Below the pieces are notes generated by a model. The model was given only the letters and a program-made list of their open reading frames with translations, did not search any database and was not told where the DNA came from. Shown in pieces: positions 32,405 to 43,572 of a stretch of DNA of 64,000 nt (position 1 is the first letter of the stretch; each line of letters begins with the position of its first letter). The stretch is from contig NC_064822.1 of the NCBI RefSeq assembly GCF_024166365.1, positions 103,908,823 to 103,972,822 on the forward strand, read 5' to 3'. The position numbers and the translations under genes were made by a program. Source of the DNA: Elephas maximus indicus. Taxonomy: Eukaryota > Chordata > Mammalia > Proboscidea > Elephantidae.

Positions 32405-34290
32405 AATACAGGAGAGGTCAGCCCAACTGGACTAAAGCAAAAGCAAAGAAGTTTCTTGAATAAAATGAATGCTTCAAAGGCCAGTGTAGCAGGGGTGGGG
32501 GTTTGGAGACCATGGTTTCAGGGGACATCTAAGTCAATTGGCATAATAAAAGCTATTAAGAAAACATTCTGCATCCCACTTTGGAGAGTGGCATTTGGGG
32601 TCTTAAGCACTAGCAAGCTGCTATCTCTAAGATGCATCAATTGGTCTCAACCCACCTGGAGCAAAGGAGAATGAATAACACCAAAGACACAAGGTAATTA
32701 TGAGTCCAAGAGACAGAAAAGGCCACATAAACCAGAGACTACAGCAGCCTAAGACCAGAACAACTAGATGGCACCCAGCTACAATCGATGACTGCCCTGA
32801 CAGGGAACACAACAGAGAATCTGAAGTAGAGATAATACATTTTCTTCAGTGTTTTAACATTAAAGTAGAGGGAATGTATTTTCCAGTTTGTTTTAGTGTA
32901 GCTGTATAAGCTGTGATTAATCTCTAGTCTTTGAAAAATGGCACAGGTTCTGTTCAAGACATGGCTGAGCAGCTTGTTCCGCTCTCAACATAACAAGCAT
33001 GACTGAGCTTTGTTTTGCAAATGATAAACTTTAACAGAAGTCACATGTTATCACGAGAGTAGAAGTAATTTAAATAAGTTTAATTTAATTTTAAAGCACT
33101 TAATTTCAGTTCTGAAATTCCCTCCAGTTAGACCTACTGGCATCTCAGAATTGAAACTACCCCGTTGACCCTAATACCTTGCAACATGTTTTCTCCTATT
33201 CAAAATGGGTGATTAAGAGCTTGACATAACTAACACCATAATGATGCTCTAAGTAATCTTTAAACATTTTTTTATTGCACTGGCTACACTGGTCTCTTCC
33301 AAAGGAGTGTAGTGCTCCCTTTGCTCCTGTGGCCTTGGTCTCTCTTCTCTTCTTTGTTCTCTCGAGAAATGGCCTTCAGGCTGCAAGACAGCAGCTAGGA
33401 AGGCTGCCTGGCACTTTTGATCTGCAACTTTCTTTTTCGGTCCTTATCTCAGTCAGAGTGGACTTGGCAGAGCAGTTCCACTAGCCGAGAGATTCTTGTA
33501 TAACTTTTTTTTCAGTCTGTTACAAACATACGGGGAATTGACTCGACGGCAGTGAGGTAAAACAAACATACAGATAAGAGTCCAGATGTCTGACATGCAT
33601 ATCTTTAGTTTAATAAAGAGTTTCATGTTTGGTGACGTATAAGGCCATCTATGGGCTACATGCTTAAAAACATTAGGTAACTCTGACCTTCCCCCTATAA
33701 AACCCTCCCATTAGCCCTTCAAAGTTAGACAGAATTTGGGAGAAATTTAACCCCCTCTGTCTCTTGGATACCGGTGTTCAGTAAAGCCTTCTTGCTGCTT
33801 CCCTCCTCCTGTCTCAGTATTGGCTTTGCACCAGGTGGCTCGAATCTGTGATTTGCAGTAAAAAATCCATGAGGAAGCAGGAGAGCAGTGGGATGCAGAC
33901 CCCAAATTCTTGTAAAAAGACCAGACTTAATGGTCTGACTGAGACTAGAAGGACCCCAGAGGTCATGGTACCCAGACCTTCTCTTAGCCCAAGACAGGAA
34001 CCATTCCCAAACCCAACTCTTCAGACAAGGATTGGACTGGACAATGGGATAGAAAATGATACTGGTGAAGAGTGAGCTTCTTGGACCAAGTAGACACATG
34101 AGACTATGTGGGCAGCTCCTGTCTGGAGAAGTGATAAGAAGGCAGAGGCGATCAGAAGCAGGCCAAATGGACATGAAAATAGAGAGTGGAGGGAAGGAAT
34201 GTGCTGTCTCATTAGAGGGAGAGCAACTAGGAAGAGAGACTGACTTGGTTCGTAAACTTTCACTGAAAGCACAATAAAATTTAAAAAAAA
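32405..34290 (+). mobile_element. L1 3' UTR fragment (young type), split by an LTR-like element
   Basis: Matches the reverse of 52850-53690: GCAAAGAAGTTTCTTGAATA and CATTCTGCATCCCACTTTGG, then GACTGCCCTGACAGGGA up to 32821. It resumes at about 33863 with GAGGAAGCAGGAGAGCAG and runs to AATAAAATTT plus an A tail at 34271-34292. It is 5'-truncated, as usual for L1. Confidence 0.85.
32822..33862 (+). mobile_element. LTR-like fossil inside an L1 3' UTR
   Basis: About 1.04 kb replaces nothing of the L1; AATC occurs at both borders as a possible 4-base target duplication. Near its end it has CCCTATAAAACCC (TATA-like), CAGTAAAGCC (poly(A)-like) and a GTCTCAGTATTGGC tail, like class I LTRs. It also holds a SINE/RTE tail scrap at 33530-33558. 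It is a fossil with no retroviral coding sequence seen. Confidence 0.5.
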
Positions 34291-34598
34291 AAAATGAACA
34301 CTAGGAATAGAAACTAAAAGTAATAATAATAAAAGATTTGAGACAAGGGTTGACCAAGCTCAGAGAAAAATGAAAATAAAAAAAGACAAAATTATTTCTG
34401 AACATCTGAAATGAAGGCTAAATTACAAAGTGCTGGATATAGGATATATTCAACTGAAAATGCAATAAGGACTATTGAGGAGAGACATGAACGCAGTCAA
34501 AAAAAATGACATGAAGTAATGAAGAAAGATCAGAGAGAAATAGAGGTAGACAATAGGCAAAAAAGACCAAAGCACATGTAAAAAAATAATCACAGTAA

Positions 34599-34796
34599 AG
34601 TTGCCATCAAGTCGATTCTGACTCATAGCCACCCTGTAGGACAGAGTAGATAGAACTGCCCCATAGGATTTCCAAGGCTGTGATCTTTACAGAAGCAGAC
34701 TGCCATGTCTTTCTCCCACAGAGCACCCTGTGAGTTCAAACCACTGACCTTTTGGTTAGCAGCTGAGCACTTAACCACTGTGCCACCAGGACTCCT
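34599..34796 (-). mobile_element. AfroSINE, long type
   Basis: Reverse copy from TTGCCATCAAGTCGATTCTG to AACCACTGTGCCACCAGGAC, with the middle AAGGCTGTGATCTTTACAGAAGC of the long subtype. Confidence 0.9.
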
Positions 34797-35212
34797 AAAG
34801 TACATACAACAAAACCATAAGAGAAAAATATGATTATAATGCAAAAAATTTCCAGAAATCAAAGGATACCTGAATCTACATATTTAACTATCTGGGATAT
34901 TTTTCTAGGAAACTTGACTTGGAATAGTCAATTCTGAATCATATCCTAGTAAAAATATTGGATTTTAAAGGTAAAGAAAATAATTACCTGGGTCCCTTGG
35001 CAAAAGATCAAGCTACAAAGTAAAGAAAAACAAGTTGCCATCAGGTTTCTCAACAAAGCAAACAGTGATGGGATGTTTGCAAGAAACTCATGGAAAGAAA
35101 GTGTAAACCAAAAATTTTATCCTGTCAAGCTGTTCAACTCATGGCAACCACAAGTGTTACAGAGAAGAACTGCTCCATAAGGTTTTCTTGGCTTTAATCT
35201 TTTTTTTTTTTT

Positions 35213-35449
35213 TTTATGTTTACCTGTATTTTATTGACTATGCAACCATTCGACTGTGTGGATTATAACAAATTATGGATAACATTGCAAAGAATGGGAA
35301 TACCAGGACGCTTACTCGTGCTCATGAGGCAACTATACATAGACAAAGAGGCAGCTGTACGACCAGATCAAGAGGGTATTTCATGGTTTAAAGTCAGGAA
35401 AGGTGAGTGCCAGGGTTGTATCCTCTCACCAGACTTATTCAGTCTGTAA
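35213..35449 (+). mobile_element. RTE LINE reverse transcriptase fragment
   Basis: Encodes FDCVDYNKLWITLQRMGIPG, LMRQLYIDKEAA and CQGCILSPDLFSL, the RTE RT palm upstream of the catalytic YADD. The ORF stays open for 77 codons. 3' and 5' parts are missing. Confidence 0.85.
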
Positions 35450-35454
35450 TCTGT

Positions 35455-35636
35455 GTGTAATGGTTAATATTGTGTGTCAACTTGGCTGGGCCATGATTCT
35501 CAGTGTTTATACGTGATCACTCCCATGATGAAATCTGCTGTGAGTAGCCAATTAGTTGAAAGAGATTTTCCTTGGGGGTGTGGCCTGCATCGGAATATAA
35601 GCAAACGTTCTGGCTTTTTGCTCACTCTGGAGTCTG
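35455..35636 (+). mobile_element. LTR fossil fragment, same family as 25362-25764
   Basis: AATATTGTGTGTCAACTTGG, GCTGGGCCATGATTCTCAG and GTGAGTAGCCAATTAGTTG are shared with the other two copies. It lies within the insert that splits the AfroSINE. Confidence 0.6.
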
Positions 35637-35761
35637 CGGCTGCTTGGCTATAATCTTAATGGAAGCAAATTGCCAGGCCTTTCTTCCACAGAGCCACTGG
35701 GTGGGTTCAAACTACCAAACTTTGGGTTCGTAGCCAATAACAAATGACTTCCACCACCCAT

Positions 35762-36525
35762 GTTATTGTTGTTGTTGTTAGGTGCTGTCAGGTTGATTCC
35801 AACTCACAGTGACCCTATGTGCAACAGAACCAAACACTGCCCAGTCCTGTACCATCCTCAGAATTATTGCTATGTTCAAGTTCATTGTCGCAGCCGCTTT
35901 GTCAATCCCTCTCATTGAGGGTCTTCCTCTTTTTCCCTGACGCTGTACTTTACCAAGCATGATGTCCTTCTCTAGGGACTGGCCCCCTCTGATAACATGT
36001 CCAAAGTACTTGAGAGGAAGTCATGCCATTCTTGCTTCTAAGGAATATTCTGGCTGTACTTCTTCCAAGACAGATTTGCTTCTTTTTCTAACAGTCCATG
36101 GTATATTCAGTATTCTTTGACAAAACCATTATTCAAGTGCATCAATTCTTCTTCAGTCTTCCTTATTCAGTGTCCCGCTTTTGCGTGAATATGAGATAAT
36201 AGATAATACCATGGCTTGGATCAGGCACGCCTTAGTTCTTAATGTGGTATCTTTGCTTTTGAACACTTTAAAGAGGTCTTCTGCCACAGATTTGCCCAAT
36301 GCAACACGACATTTCATTTCTTGATTGCTGCTTCCATGGGTGTTGACTGTGGTTTCAAGTAAAATGAAATCCTTGACAACTTCAATCTTTTCTCCATTTA
36401 TCAGGATGTTGTTTATTGGTCCATTTGTGAGAAATTTTGTTTTCTTTATGTTGAGGTGTAATCCATACTGAAGGCTACAGTCTTTGATCTTCACCAGCAA
36501 ATCCTTCAAGTCCTCTTCGCTTTCA
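35762..36525 (-). mobile_element. RTE LINE 3' part, left arm of an inverted pair
   Basis: Reverse RTE from the (GTT)n tail at 35764 to CAAATCCTTCAAGTCCTCTTC. The opposite strand encodes the RTE C-terminal region (EKIEVVKDFILLETTVNTHG) with breaks. Confidence 0.9.
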
Positions 36526-36672
36526 CCGTTTTTGGAAGGAACTACAATTATTCAAATCTTTTACTTCCTTTTAAAAATTTGTGAAAGTTGTGTGTTTTCA
36601 CAAACTATGGTTCCATTTGGAGCACTCTTTTGACACAGGAATTTTTCACAGTTCTGTATTCTTAAGTGAAAA

Positions 36673-37400
36673 CACTGAAGATCAAAGACCACAGCCTTTC
36701 AGTACGGATTACACCTCAACATAAAGAAAACAAAAATCCTCACAACTGGCCCAATGAGCAACATCATGATAAATGGAGAAAAGATTGAAGTTGTCAAGGG
36801 TTTCATTTTACTTGGATCCACAATCAACAGCCATGGAAGCAGCAGTCAAGAAATCAAAAGACGCATTGCATTGGGCAAATCTGCTGCAAAGGACCTCTTC
36901 AAAGTGTGGAAGAGCAAAGATGTCACCCTGAAGACTAAGGTGCGCCTGACCCAAGCCATGGTATTTTCAATCGCATCATATGCATGTGAAAGCTGGACAA
37001 TGAATAAGGAAGACCGAAGAAGAGTGGACGCCTTTGGATTGTGGTGTTGGCGAAGAATATTGAATATACCAAGGACTGCCAAAAGAACGAACAAATCCGT
37101 CTTGGAAGAAGTGCAGCCAGAATGCTCCTTAGAGGCAAGGGTGGCGAGACTGCATCTTACATACTTTGGACATGTTGTCAGGAGGGATGAGTCCCTGGAG
37201 AAGGACATCATGCTTGGCAGAGTACAGGGTCAGCGGAAAAGAGGAAGACCCTCAACAAGATGGATTGACACAGTGGCTGCAACAATGAACTCAAGCATAA
37301 CGATTGTAAGGATGGCGCAGGACCCGGCAGTGTTTCATTCTGTTGTGCATGGGGTCGCTATGAGTCAGAAGAGACTCGACGGCACCTAACAACAACAACA
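36673..37400 (+). mobile_element. RTE LINE 3' part, right arm of an inverted pair
   Basis: Forward RTE from AAGATCAAAGACCACAGCC to the 3' tail CGGCACCTAACAACAACAAC. The 211-codon frame at 36754-37389 is open, covering the C-terminal region after the RT (GEKIEVVKGFILLGSTINSH, then CWRRILNIPRTAKRTN and GRPSTRWIDTVAATMN). It is the best preserved RTE C-terminus in the window and is typical of the BovB/RTE family. Confidence 0.9.
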
Positions 37401-37497
37401 AAGTGAAAATACAGTTGACTATTTGTCTCATTCTACCCCCAAAATTACTCAATATGGAGTCTGAACTTTTTCCTGGAGGTTTCTATGTTTACCAGTA

Positions 37498-37730
37498 AAA
37501 CCAGTTGCCATTTTGTCAATTCCGATTCATGGCAATCCCATATGTGTTGGAGTAGAATTATGCTCCATAGGGTTTTCAATGGATGATTTTTTTTTTAGAA
37601 GTAAGTCACCAGGCCTTTCTTCCAAGGCACTTCTGTGTAGACTCAAACTTCAAATCATTTGGTTAGCAGTCAAATACATTAACCTGACAGGTCAGAAATG
37701 TGATTGATGTGCGTCATTTTTTATCTCACC
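37498..37730 (-). mobile_element. AfroSINE, long type, with a small insert
   Basis: Reverse copy CCAGTTGCCATTTTGTCAATT through AGAAGTAAGTCACCAGGCC to TTGGTTAGCAGTCAAATAC. About 35 unrelated bases (37690-37722) precede the final CACCACCCAGGGAC. Confidence 0.8.
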
Positions 37731-37774
37731 ACCCAGGGACAGCTTATTATATAAATTATACACTGCCCATCTGT

Positions 37775-38190
37775 CAGTTTCTCATACTGTGGTGGTTTGC
37801 AGGTTGCTGTGATGCTAGAAGCTATGCCACCAGTATCTCAGCAGAGCTTCCAGACTAACATAGACTAGGGAAAAAGCCTGGCAAGCTACTTCTGGAAATT
37901 AGCCAGTGAAAACCCTACAGGTCACAGAATACTGTCAGAGACTTCAACTTGCTTACTTTGGACACATCATCAGGTGGGATCGATTGCTGGAAAAGGACAT
38001 CAGTCTGGCAAAGTGGAGGGCCAGCGAAGGAAAGAAAAACCCTAAATGAGATGGATTGACACAATGGCTACAACAATGGTCTCAAACATACCAATAATCA
38101 CGAAGATGGCACACGTCCAGGCATTGTTTTCTTCTCTTATGCATGGGATCACCATGAGTCAGAGCCAACTTAACAGTAGCTAAACACAGC
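37775..38190 (+). mobile_element. Internally deleted RTE derivative, non-autonomous
   Basis: About 130 bases of RTE 5' end (TTTGCAGGTTGCTGTGATGC, ATGCCACCAGTATCTCAGC, CTTCTGGAAATTAGCCAGTG) join directly to the RTE 3' end (CAACTTGCTTACTTTGGACA to CCATGAGTCAGAGCCAAC and CAGTAGCTAAACA). All of the endonuclease and RT are missing. The 5' part is recognised because it is the complement of the 5' end of the RTE at 38516-41198. Confidence 0.75.
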
Positions 38191-38515
38191 AAGTGTAAAC
38201 TATAATATGTTCATGATGAAGATCAAGATTCATATTTACTACTCTTAAAGAAATTCTCATGGGATTGTTATTTTCATGGTCTGTTCTTCAATAATTATGT
38301 CATTTATAAAAAGAGAGATCCTTTATGAAATTTAATATCCATTGTCCTGCAGTTTTGTTTTGTTTTTCGTTTTTTCTTTAACAATTTTGGAATTTCTGAT
38401 CCTGGGGAAGAGAATCAAACAAAACATAAATTTCTATGAGAACGTGGTTTATTAACAGATTTTACTGAAGAAAGAAAAGTTGAGTTGGTCTTACATAGCC
38501 CTCAAGCATGTGCGT
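38191..38515. other. No recognised feature
   Basis: AT-rich spacer between RTE elements. Confidence 0.4.
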
Positions 38516-41198
38516 GAAGTTGTTGTTGTTGTTAGGTGCGGTAGAGTCAGTTCTGACTCATAGCTACTCTGTGTACACCAGAACAGAACACTGCCCAGTC
38601 CTGCACCATCCCACAATCGTTCCTATGTTTGAACCCATTGTTACAGCCACTGCATCAATTCCTCTTGTTGAGGGTCTTCCTCTCTTTCGATGACCCTCTA
38701 TGGTAAGTGCTTCATCAGGTAGTGCTTCAAGTCCTCTTCACTTTCGGCAAGCAAGGTTGTATTACCTGCATATTGCAGGTTGGTAATGTGTCTTCCTCCA
38801 AACCTGATGCCCCTTTCTTCTTCATACAGCCCGGCTTCTCAAATTCTTTGCTTAGTATACAGATCGAATAAATATGGTGAAAGGAAAGAACACCTTTCCT
38901 GATTTTAAAACATGCAGTACCCCCTTGTTCTGTTTGAACAACGGCTTCTTGGTCTACGTATAGTTTCCCCCATGAGCACAATTAAGTGTTCTGGAATTTC
39001 CATTCTTCGCTATGTTATCCATAATTTGTTTCAATCCACACAGCTGAATGTCTTTGCATAGTCAATAAAACATAGGTAAAAAAAAAAACTTTTTTTTTTA
39101 AACATCTTTCTGGCATTCTCTGCTTTCAGCCAAGAGCCATCTGACATCAGCAAGGATATCCCTTATTTCACATCTTCTTTTGAATCTGGCTTGAATTTCT
39201 GGCAGTTCCCTGTTGATGTACTGCTGAAACCAATTATGAATGATCTTCAGCAAAATTTAACTTGTGTGTGATGTTAACAACGTTGTTCACTAATTTCCAC
39301 ATTCTGTTGGATAACCTGTCTGTTGAATGGGTACAAATATGAATCTCTTTCAGTCAGTTGGCCAGGTAGCTGTCTTTCAAATTTCTTGGCATAAACGAGT
39401 GAGCACTTCCAGCATTGTTTCCCTTTGTTGAAATATCTCAATTAGTATTTCGTCAATTCCTGGAGCCTTGTTTGTTGCCAATGCGTCTTGGACTTCTTCC
39501 TTTGGTACCGTCAGTTCTTGGTCATACACTACCTCCTGAAATGGTTGAAGGTCAGCCAATTCTTCTTGGCACAGTGACTGTCTAGTCCTTCCATCTCTTT
39601 TGATGTTTCCCACGTTGTTAAGTATTTTCCCTATGGAATCCTTCAATATTGCAATTCGAGGCTTGAATTTTTTCTTTCGGTTCTTTCAGCTTAATAAGTG
39701 CCAACCATCTTCTTCACTTTTGGTTTTCTAACTCCAGGTCTTTGCACTGTCATTATATACTTTACTTTGTCTTCTCAAGCTGACTTTTGAAATCTTCTGT
39801 TCAGCTGTTTTACTTCATCATTTCTTCCTTTCACTTTAGCTACTCGATATTCAAAACCAAGTTTGAGTCTCTTCTGCCATCCATTTTGGTATTTTCTTTC
39901 TTTAGTGTCGTTCCAATGACCTCTTCCTTTCTTCATGGATGATCTCCTTGATGTCATTCCACAACTCATCTTGTCTTCAGTCATTAGTGTTCAGTAGTCA
40001 AATCTATTCTTGAAACTCAGGTAGCATACACTCAAGGTGGTACTTAGGCTCTCGTGGACTTATTTTAATTTTCCTATCATTAACTTGAACTTGCTTAAGA
40101 GCAATTGATGGTCTGTTCCACAGTCAGCCCCTGAGCTTGCTCTGATTGTGATATTGAGCTTTTCCAACATCTCTTTCCACCGATTTAGTCAATTTGATCC
40201 CTGTGTACTCCATCCAGCTAGGCCCACGTGTATGGTCGCCATTTATATTGTTGAAAAAAGAAATTTGCAATGAAGAAATCATTGGTCTTGCAAAATTCTA
40301 CCATTCAATCTCCAGCATCATTTCCATCACCAATGCCATAGTTTCCAGCTACTGTTCCTTCTTCTTTGTTTCCAACTTTTGCATTCCATTTGCCAGTAAT
40401 TATCAATGTATCTTGATTGAACGTTTGATAAATTTCAGACTGCAGAAGCTAAAAAAAATCTTCAATTTCTTCATCTTTGGCATTAGTGGTTGGTGTGTAA
40501 ATTTGAATACTAGTCATTTTAACTGGTCATCCTTGTAAGTATATGGATATTACCCTAATCACTAACAGTTTTGTGCTTCAGAATAGAATCTTGGAATATT
40601 CTTTTTGACAATAAGCACAATGCCACTCTTCTTCAATTTGCATTCCCAGCATAGTAGACCATATGATTGCCCAATTCAAAATGGCCAATACCAGCCCATT
40701 TCAGGTCATTAACGCCTAGGATATCAATGTTTATGCATTCCATTTCATTTTTGACAATTTCCAATTTTCCTAGATTCATACTTCATACGTTCCATGTTCC
40801 TACTATTAATGGATGTTTACAGCTGTTTCGTGCCACATCAGCAGATGAGGGTCCCAAAAGTTTTACTCCATTCACTTAATTAAGGTCAACTTTACTTTGA
40901 GGAGGCAACTCTTCCCCAGTCATATTTTGGGTGCCTTACAACCTGAGAGGCTCATATTCCAGCAGTATAGCAGAAAATGTTCCACTGCTTCAGAAGGTTT
41001 TCACTGGCTAATGCTTTCCAGAAGTAGACCACCAGGTCCTTCTTCCTAGTCTGTCTTAGTCTGGAAGCTCAGCTGAAACCTGTCCACCATGGGTGACCCT
41101 GCTGGTATTTGAAATACTGGTGGCATAGCTTCCAGCATCACAAAAACACACAAGCCACCACAGTATGACAAACTGACAGACACAAGGGAATATGCCCA
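38516..41198 (-). mobile_element. RTE LINE, long copy with an internal deletion
   Basis: Runs in reverse from the (GTT)n tail at 38519 to the 5' end near CAAACTGACAGACACAAGG. The 3' ORF part is cut near 38712, where about 0.5 kb is lost relative to 35762-36525. RT (38740-39100), fingers/linker (39100-40010) and endonuclease (40020-40800) follow, each with stops and frame changes. The 5' leader ends with CCTGCTGGTATTTGAAATAC and the CACAAGCCACCACAGTATG block. Confidence 0.9.
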
Positions 41199-41212
41199 TT
41201 TTATGTCACTTA

Positions 41213-41420
41213 AGTAGCCCTCGTGGCACAGTGGTTAAAGCATTCAGCTGCTAACCAAAAGGTTGTTAGTGTGAGCCCACCAGTCGTTCCATGGGAGAAA
41301 GATGTGGCAGTCTGCTTCCATAAAGATTATAGCCTTGGAAACCCTATGGGGCAGTTCTACTCAGTCCTATAGGGTCACTATGAATCAGAATTGACATTAA
41401 CAGCTTTCTGTTTGTTTGTT
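41213..41420 (+). mobile_element. AfroSINE with target duplication, between RTE pieces
   Basis: Forward copy AGCCCTCGTGGCACAGTGG to CAGAATTGACATTAACAGC. TTTTATGTCACTTAAG before it and TTTTATATCACTTTAATG after it form a near-perfect target duplication of about 15 bases. Confidence 0.9.
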
Positions 41421-41435
41421 TTTATATCACTTTAA

Positions 41436-41880
41436 TGACTAAGGTATGCCTGACCAAAGCCATGGTCTTTTCAATTGCTTCACACGCATGTGAAAACTGG
41501 ACAGTGTAAAAGAAATACCAAAGGATAATTTAAATTGTAGTGTTGCTGAAGACTATTGAATATACCATGGACTGACAGAAGAATGAACAAATCCATTTTA
41601 GAGAAAGTACAGCCAGAATGCTCCTTAGAAGCAAGGATGGCAAGATTTCACCTTGCTTACTTTGGACTCCTCATCAGGAAAGACCAATCACTAGAAAAGG
41701 ACATCATGATTGAATAAGTGGAGGGTCAGAGAAAATGAATGAATCCTCCATGAAATGGACTGACATAATGTTTGCAACAATGGACTGAAACATGCCAAAT
41801 ATTATGAGGATAGTGCAGGACCAGGCACTATTTCTTTCTGTTATACCCACTCAACAGCAGCTAACAATAACTGGCCAGTC
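41436..41880 (+). mobile_element. RTE LINE 3' fragment
   Basis: Forward, matching 36940-37400: CAAAGCCATGGTCTTTTCAA, GCCAGAATGCTCCTTAGAAG and CAGCAGCTAACAATAACTGG. Diverged and broken. Confidence 0.85.
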
Positions 41881-42288
41881 ATATTGCCCCTCTTTAGAGT
41901 TTAAACTGGAAGCCCTGAAATAATGCTCTACTTGGAAACTCTCATACAGTGAGTCACTGTCATGGGGGAGTGCCTAGAATGAAGATGATGTGGTCTAGCT
42001 CTATTACAGGCTCTGCTGTTTTTGTGTCCTGGCTTGCAACACCTTCTGCTCTTCCTGGGATTGGTGTTAGATTTTCCTTAGGTCCCATTCACGTGTATTG
42101 TTGTCATAAACTTTCCATTACTTGAGCTAGAGTTGTCCCTTGCAACCAGAGACCCTGACTACAACATGCTCATCTTATTTGCCTTTGGATTAGAGAGAGA
42201 GGACCCTAGGGTACACTTCAATCTCCCTTCTGTTGTCTGTTGCTTTTTTACACTCATTGTGTTGAGATAAAGAAAAAGTTAATGATGC

Positions 42289-42472
42289 TGTAACGGTGGC
42301 ATGGTGGTGAAGTGCTACAGCTGCTAACCAAAGGGTCGGCAGTTCAAACCCACCAGACAGTCCTTGAAAACTCTATGGGGCAGTTCTAGTCTGTCCTATA
42401 GGGTTGCTACAGGGTTGCTATGAGTCAGAATCGACTCAATGGCACTGGGTTTGGATTTTTTTGTTTGTTTGG
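42289..42472 (+). mobile_element. AfroSINE
   Basis: Forward copy with head GGTGGCATGGTGGTGAAGTG, B box GTTCAAACCC and body ending GACTCAATGGCACTGGGTTTGG. A small internal tandem repeat GGTTGCTACAGGGTTGCTA is copy-specific. Confidence 0.9.
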
Positions 42473-43082
42473 CAGCTGCAAGGAAATGTTCTCTAGATGT
42501 CTTTGCCTTCACATTTCCAGCTTACAATTGTCTATTTGTGTGATCTTAAAGGAGGCGTGGCTTTAAAGGAGGTGAATTTTTTAATCCTGAAAATGCTTAA
42601 AAGTAGAAAATTATAAAAACATCATTGAAAATTGATTAAGTCAGCAGAGGAATTGAAACCATCCCTCTTTGTGTGAAATCTAAATTTGGTAGTAGAAATT
42701 TTAGACAAATGCACATTTATATAAGCTGGTTCTTCAATGACACATCTTGAGAATTGCTTTTGGCCAATTTAAACCTGGGAAGTCTGTACCCAGTGACTGG
42801 TTCCTCATGCTCAGAGATATTCTTTCTTCCATAAGTTTGTAAAAGCAATATCAGTGGCAGTAGTGGTGGGGTAGAAGCCAGACTCTGGGGTTTTGAGTAA
42901 ATGGGAAGATATTAAATAAGGCAATTAACTCAGACCACACACGCAAGGAGTTTAGCATTGAAGAGAATGGAGGTGGAATGTAACAAGAAGTGGTCAAGGT
43001 AGAAGAATTAATTTTTTTTAATAAGAAAAAGACTTGATCATGTTTGTGGGAAGAGAGCAAAGTCAGTGGAGTGGGAGACATT
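42473..43082. other. No gene recognised
   Basis: Part of 42840-43010 resembles a decayed old mammalian repeat, but I cannot name it. Confidence 0.4.
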
Positions 43083-43097
43083 AAAGATAGAGAATAC

Positions 43098-43230
43098 CTG
43101 TGCGGTCGAGTCGATTCCAACTCATAGCGACCCTGTAGGATAGGTTTCCAAGGAGCACCTGTTGAATTCAAACTGCCAACCCTTTGGTTAGGAGCCATAG
43201 CTCTTAACCACTGTGCCACCAGGCTCTCCA
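43098..43230 (-). mobile_element. AfroSINE with target duplication
   Basis: Reverse copy GTCGAGTCGATTCCAACTC to TAACCACTGTGCCACCAGG. AAAGATAGAGAATAC (43083) and AAAGACAGAGAATAAA (43230) form the target duplication. About 25 bases of body are missing. Confidence 0.9.
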
Positions 43231-43572
43231 AAGACAGAGAATAAACAGCTTCACATAGAAAAACTGTTTCAGGAAGGTCTTCAGATTAGACTGCTTAAGT
43301 CAAATGTCCTCTCCTAGACTAATCACTATGAACAGTGGACTTGGGTTTTATCATTGTCTGAACCTAGGTCATGGACTTGTCAGGGTGAGGAATGAAGGAA
43401 AAAGAAGTGTTTTCAAGGAAATATGAGCAATAAATAGGGAACAGGTATTAACTGCAATGAGAATGGAACAGGATTATTGAGAAGAATGGTGAAGGTTTAG
43501 GATGAATCTGATAGCAAGTTAATTAGGAATAAATTTTTTTAAAAATAACTTTCAAGCTGCTTTGGGGATTTA

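Larger units (their letters stand above)
35108..35760 (-). mobile_element. AfroSINE interrupted by an RTE/LTR composite
   Basis: SINE 3' side at 35108-35195 (GTTCAACTCATGGCAACC) ends at GGCTTTAATCTT. The SINE head side resumes at 35637 with GGCTATAATCTTAATGG and runs to ACTTCCACCACCCA. The repeated TGGCT(T/A)TAATCTT marks a target duplication around the inserted material. Confidence 0.75.

Noticed and set aside
33725-34174. 149-codon - strand open frame
   Set aside because: It spans the join of an LTR-like fossil and L1 3' UTR antisense; chance frame.
35760-35782. Repeated GTT units considered as a CRISPR-like or regulatory array
   Set aside because: This is the normal (GTT)n, or AAC on the other strand, tail of RTE LINEs, as at 10137, 38519 and 51584.
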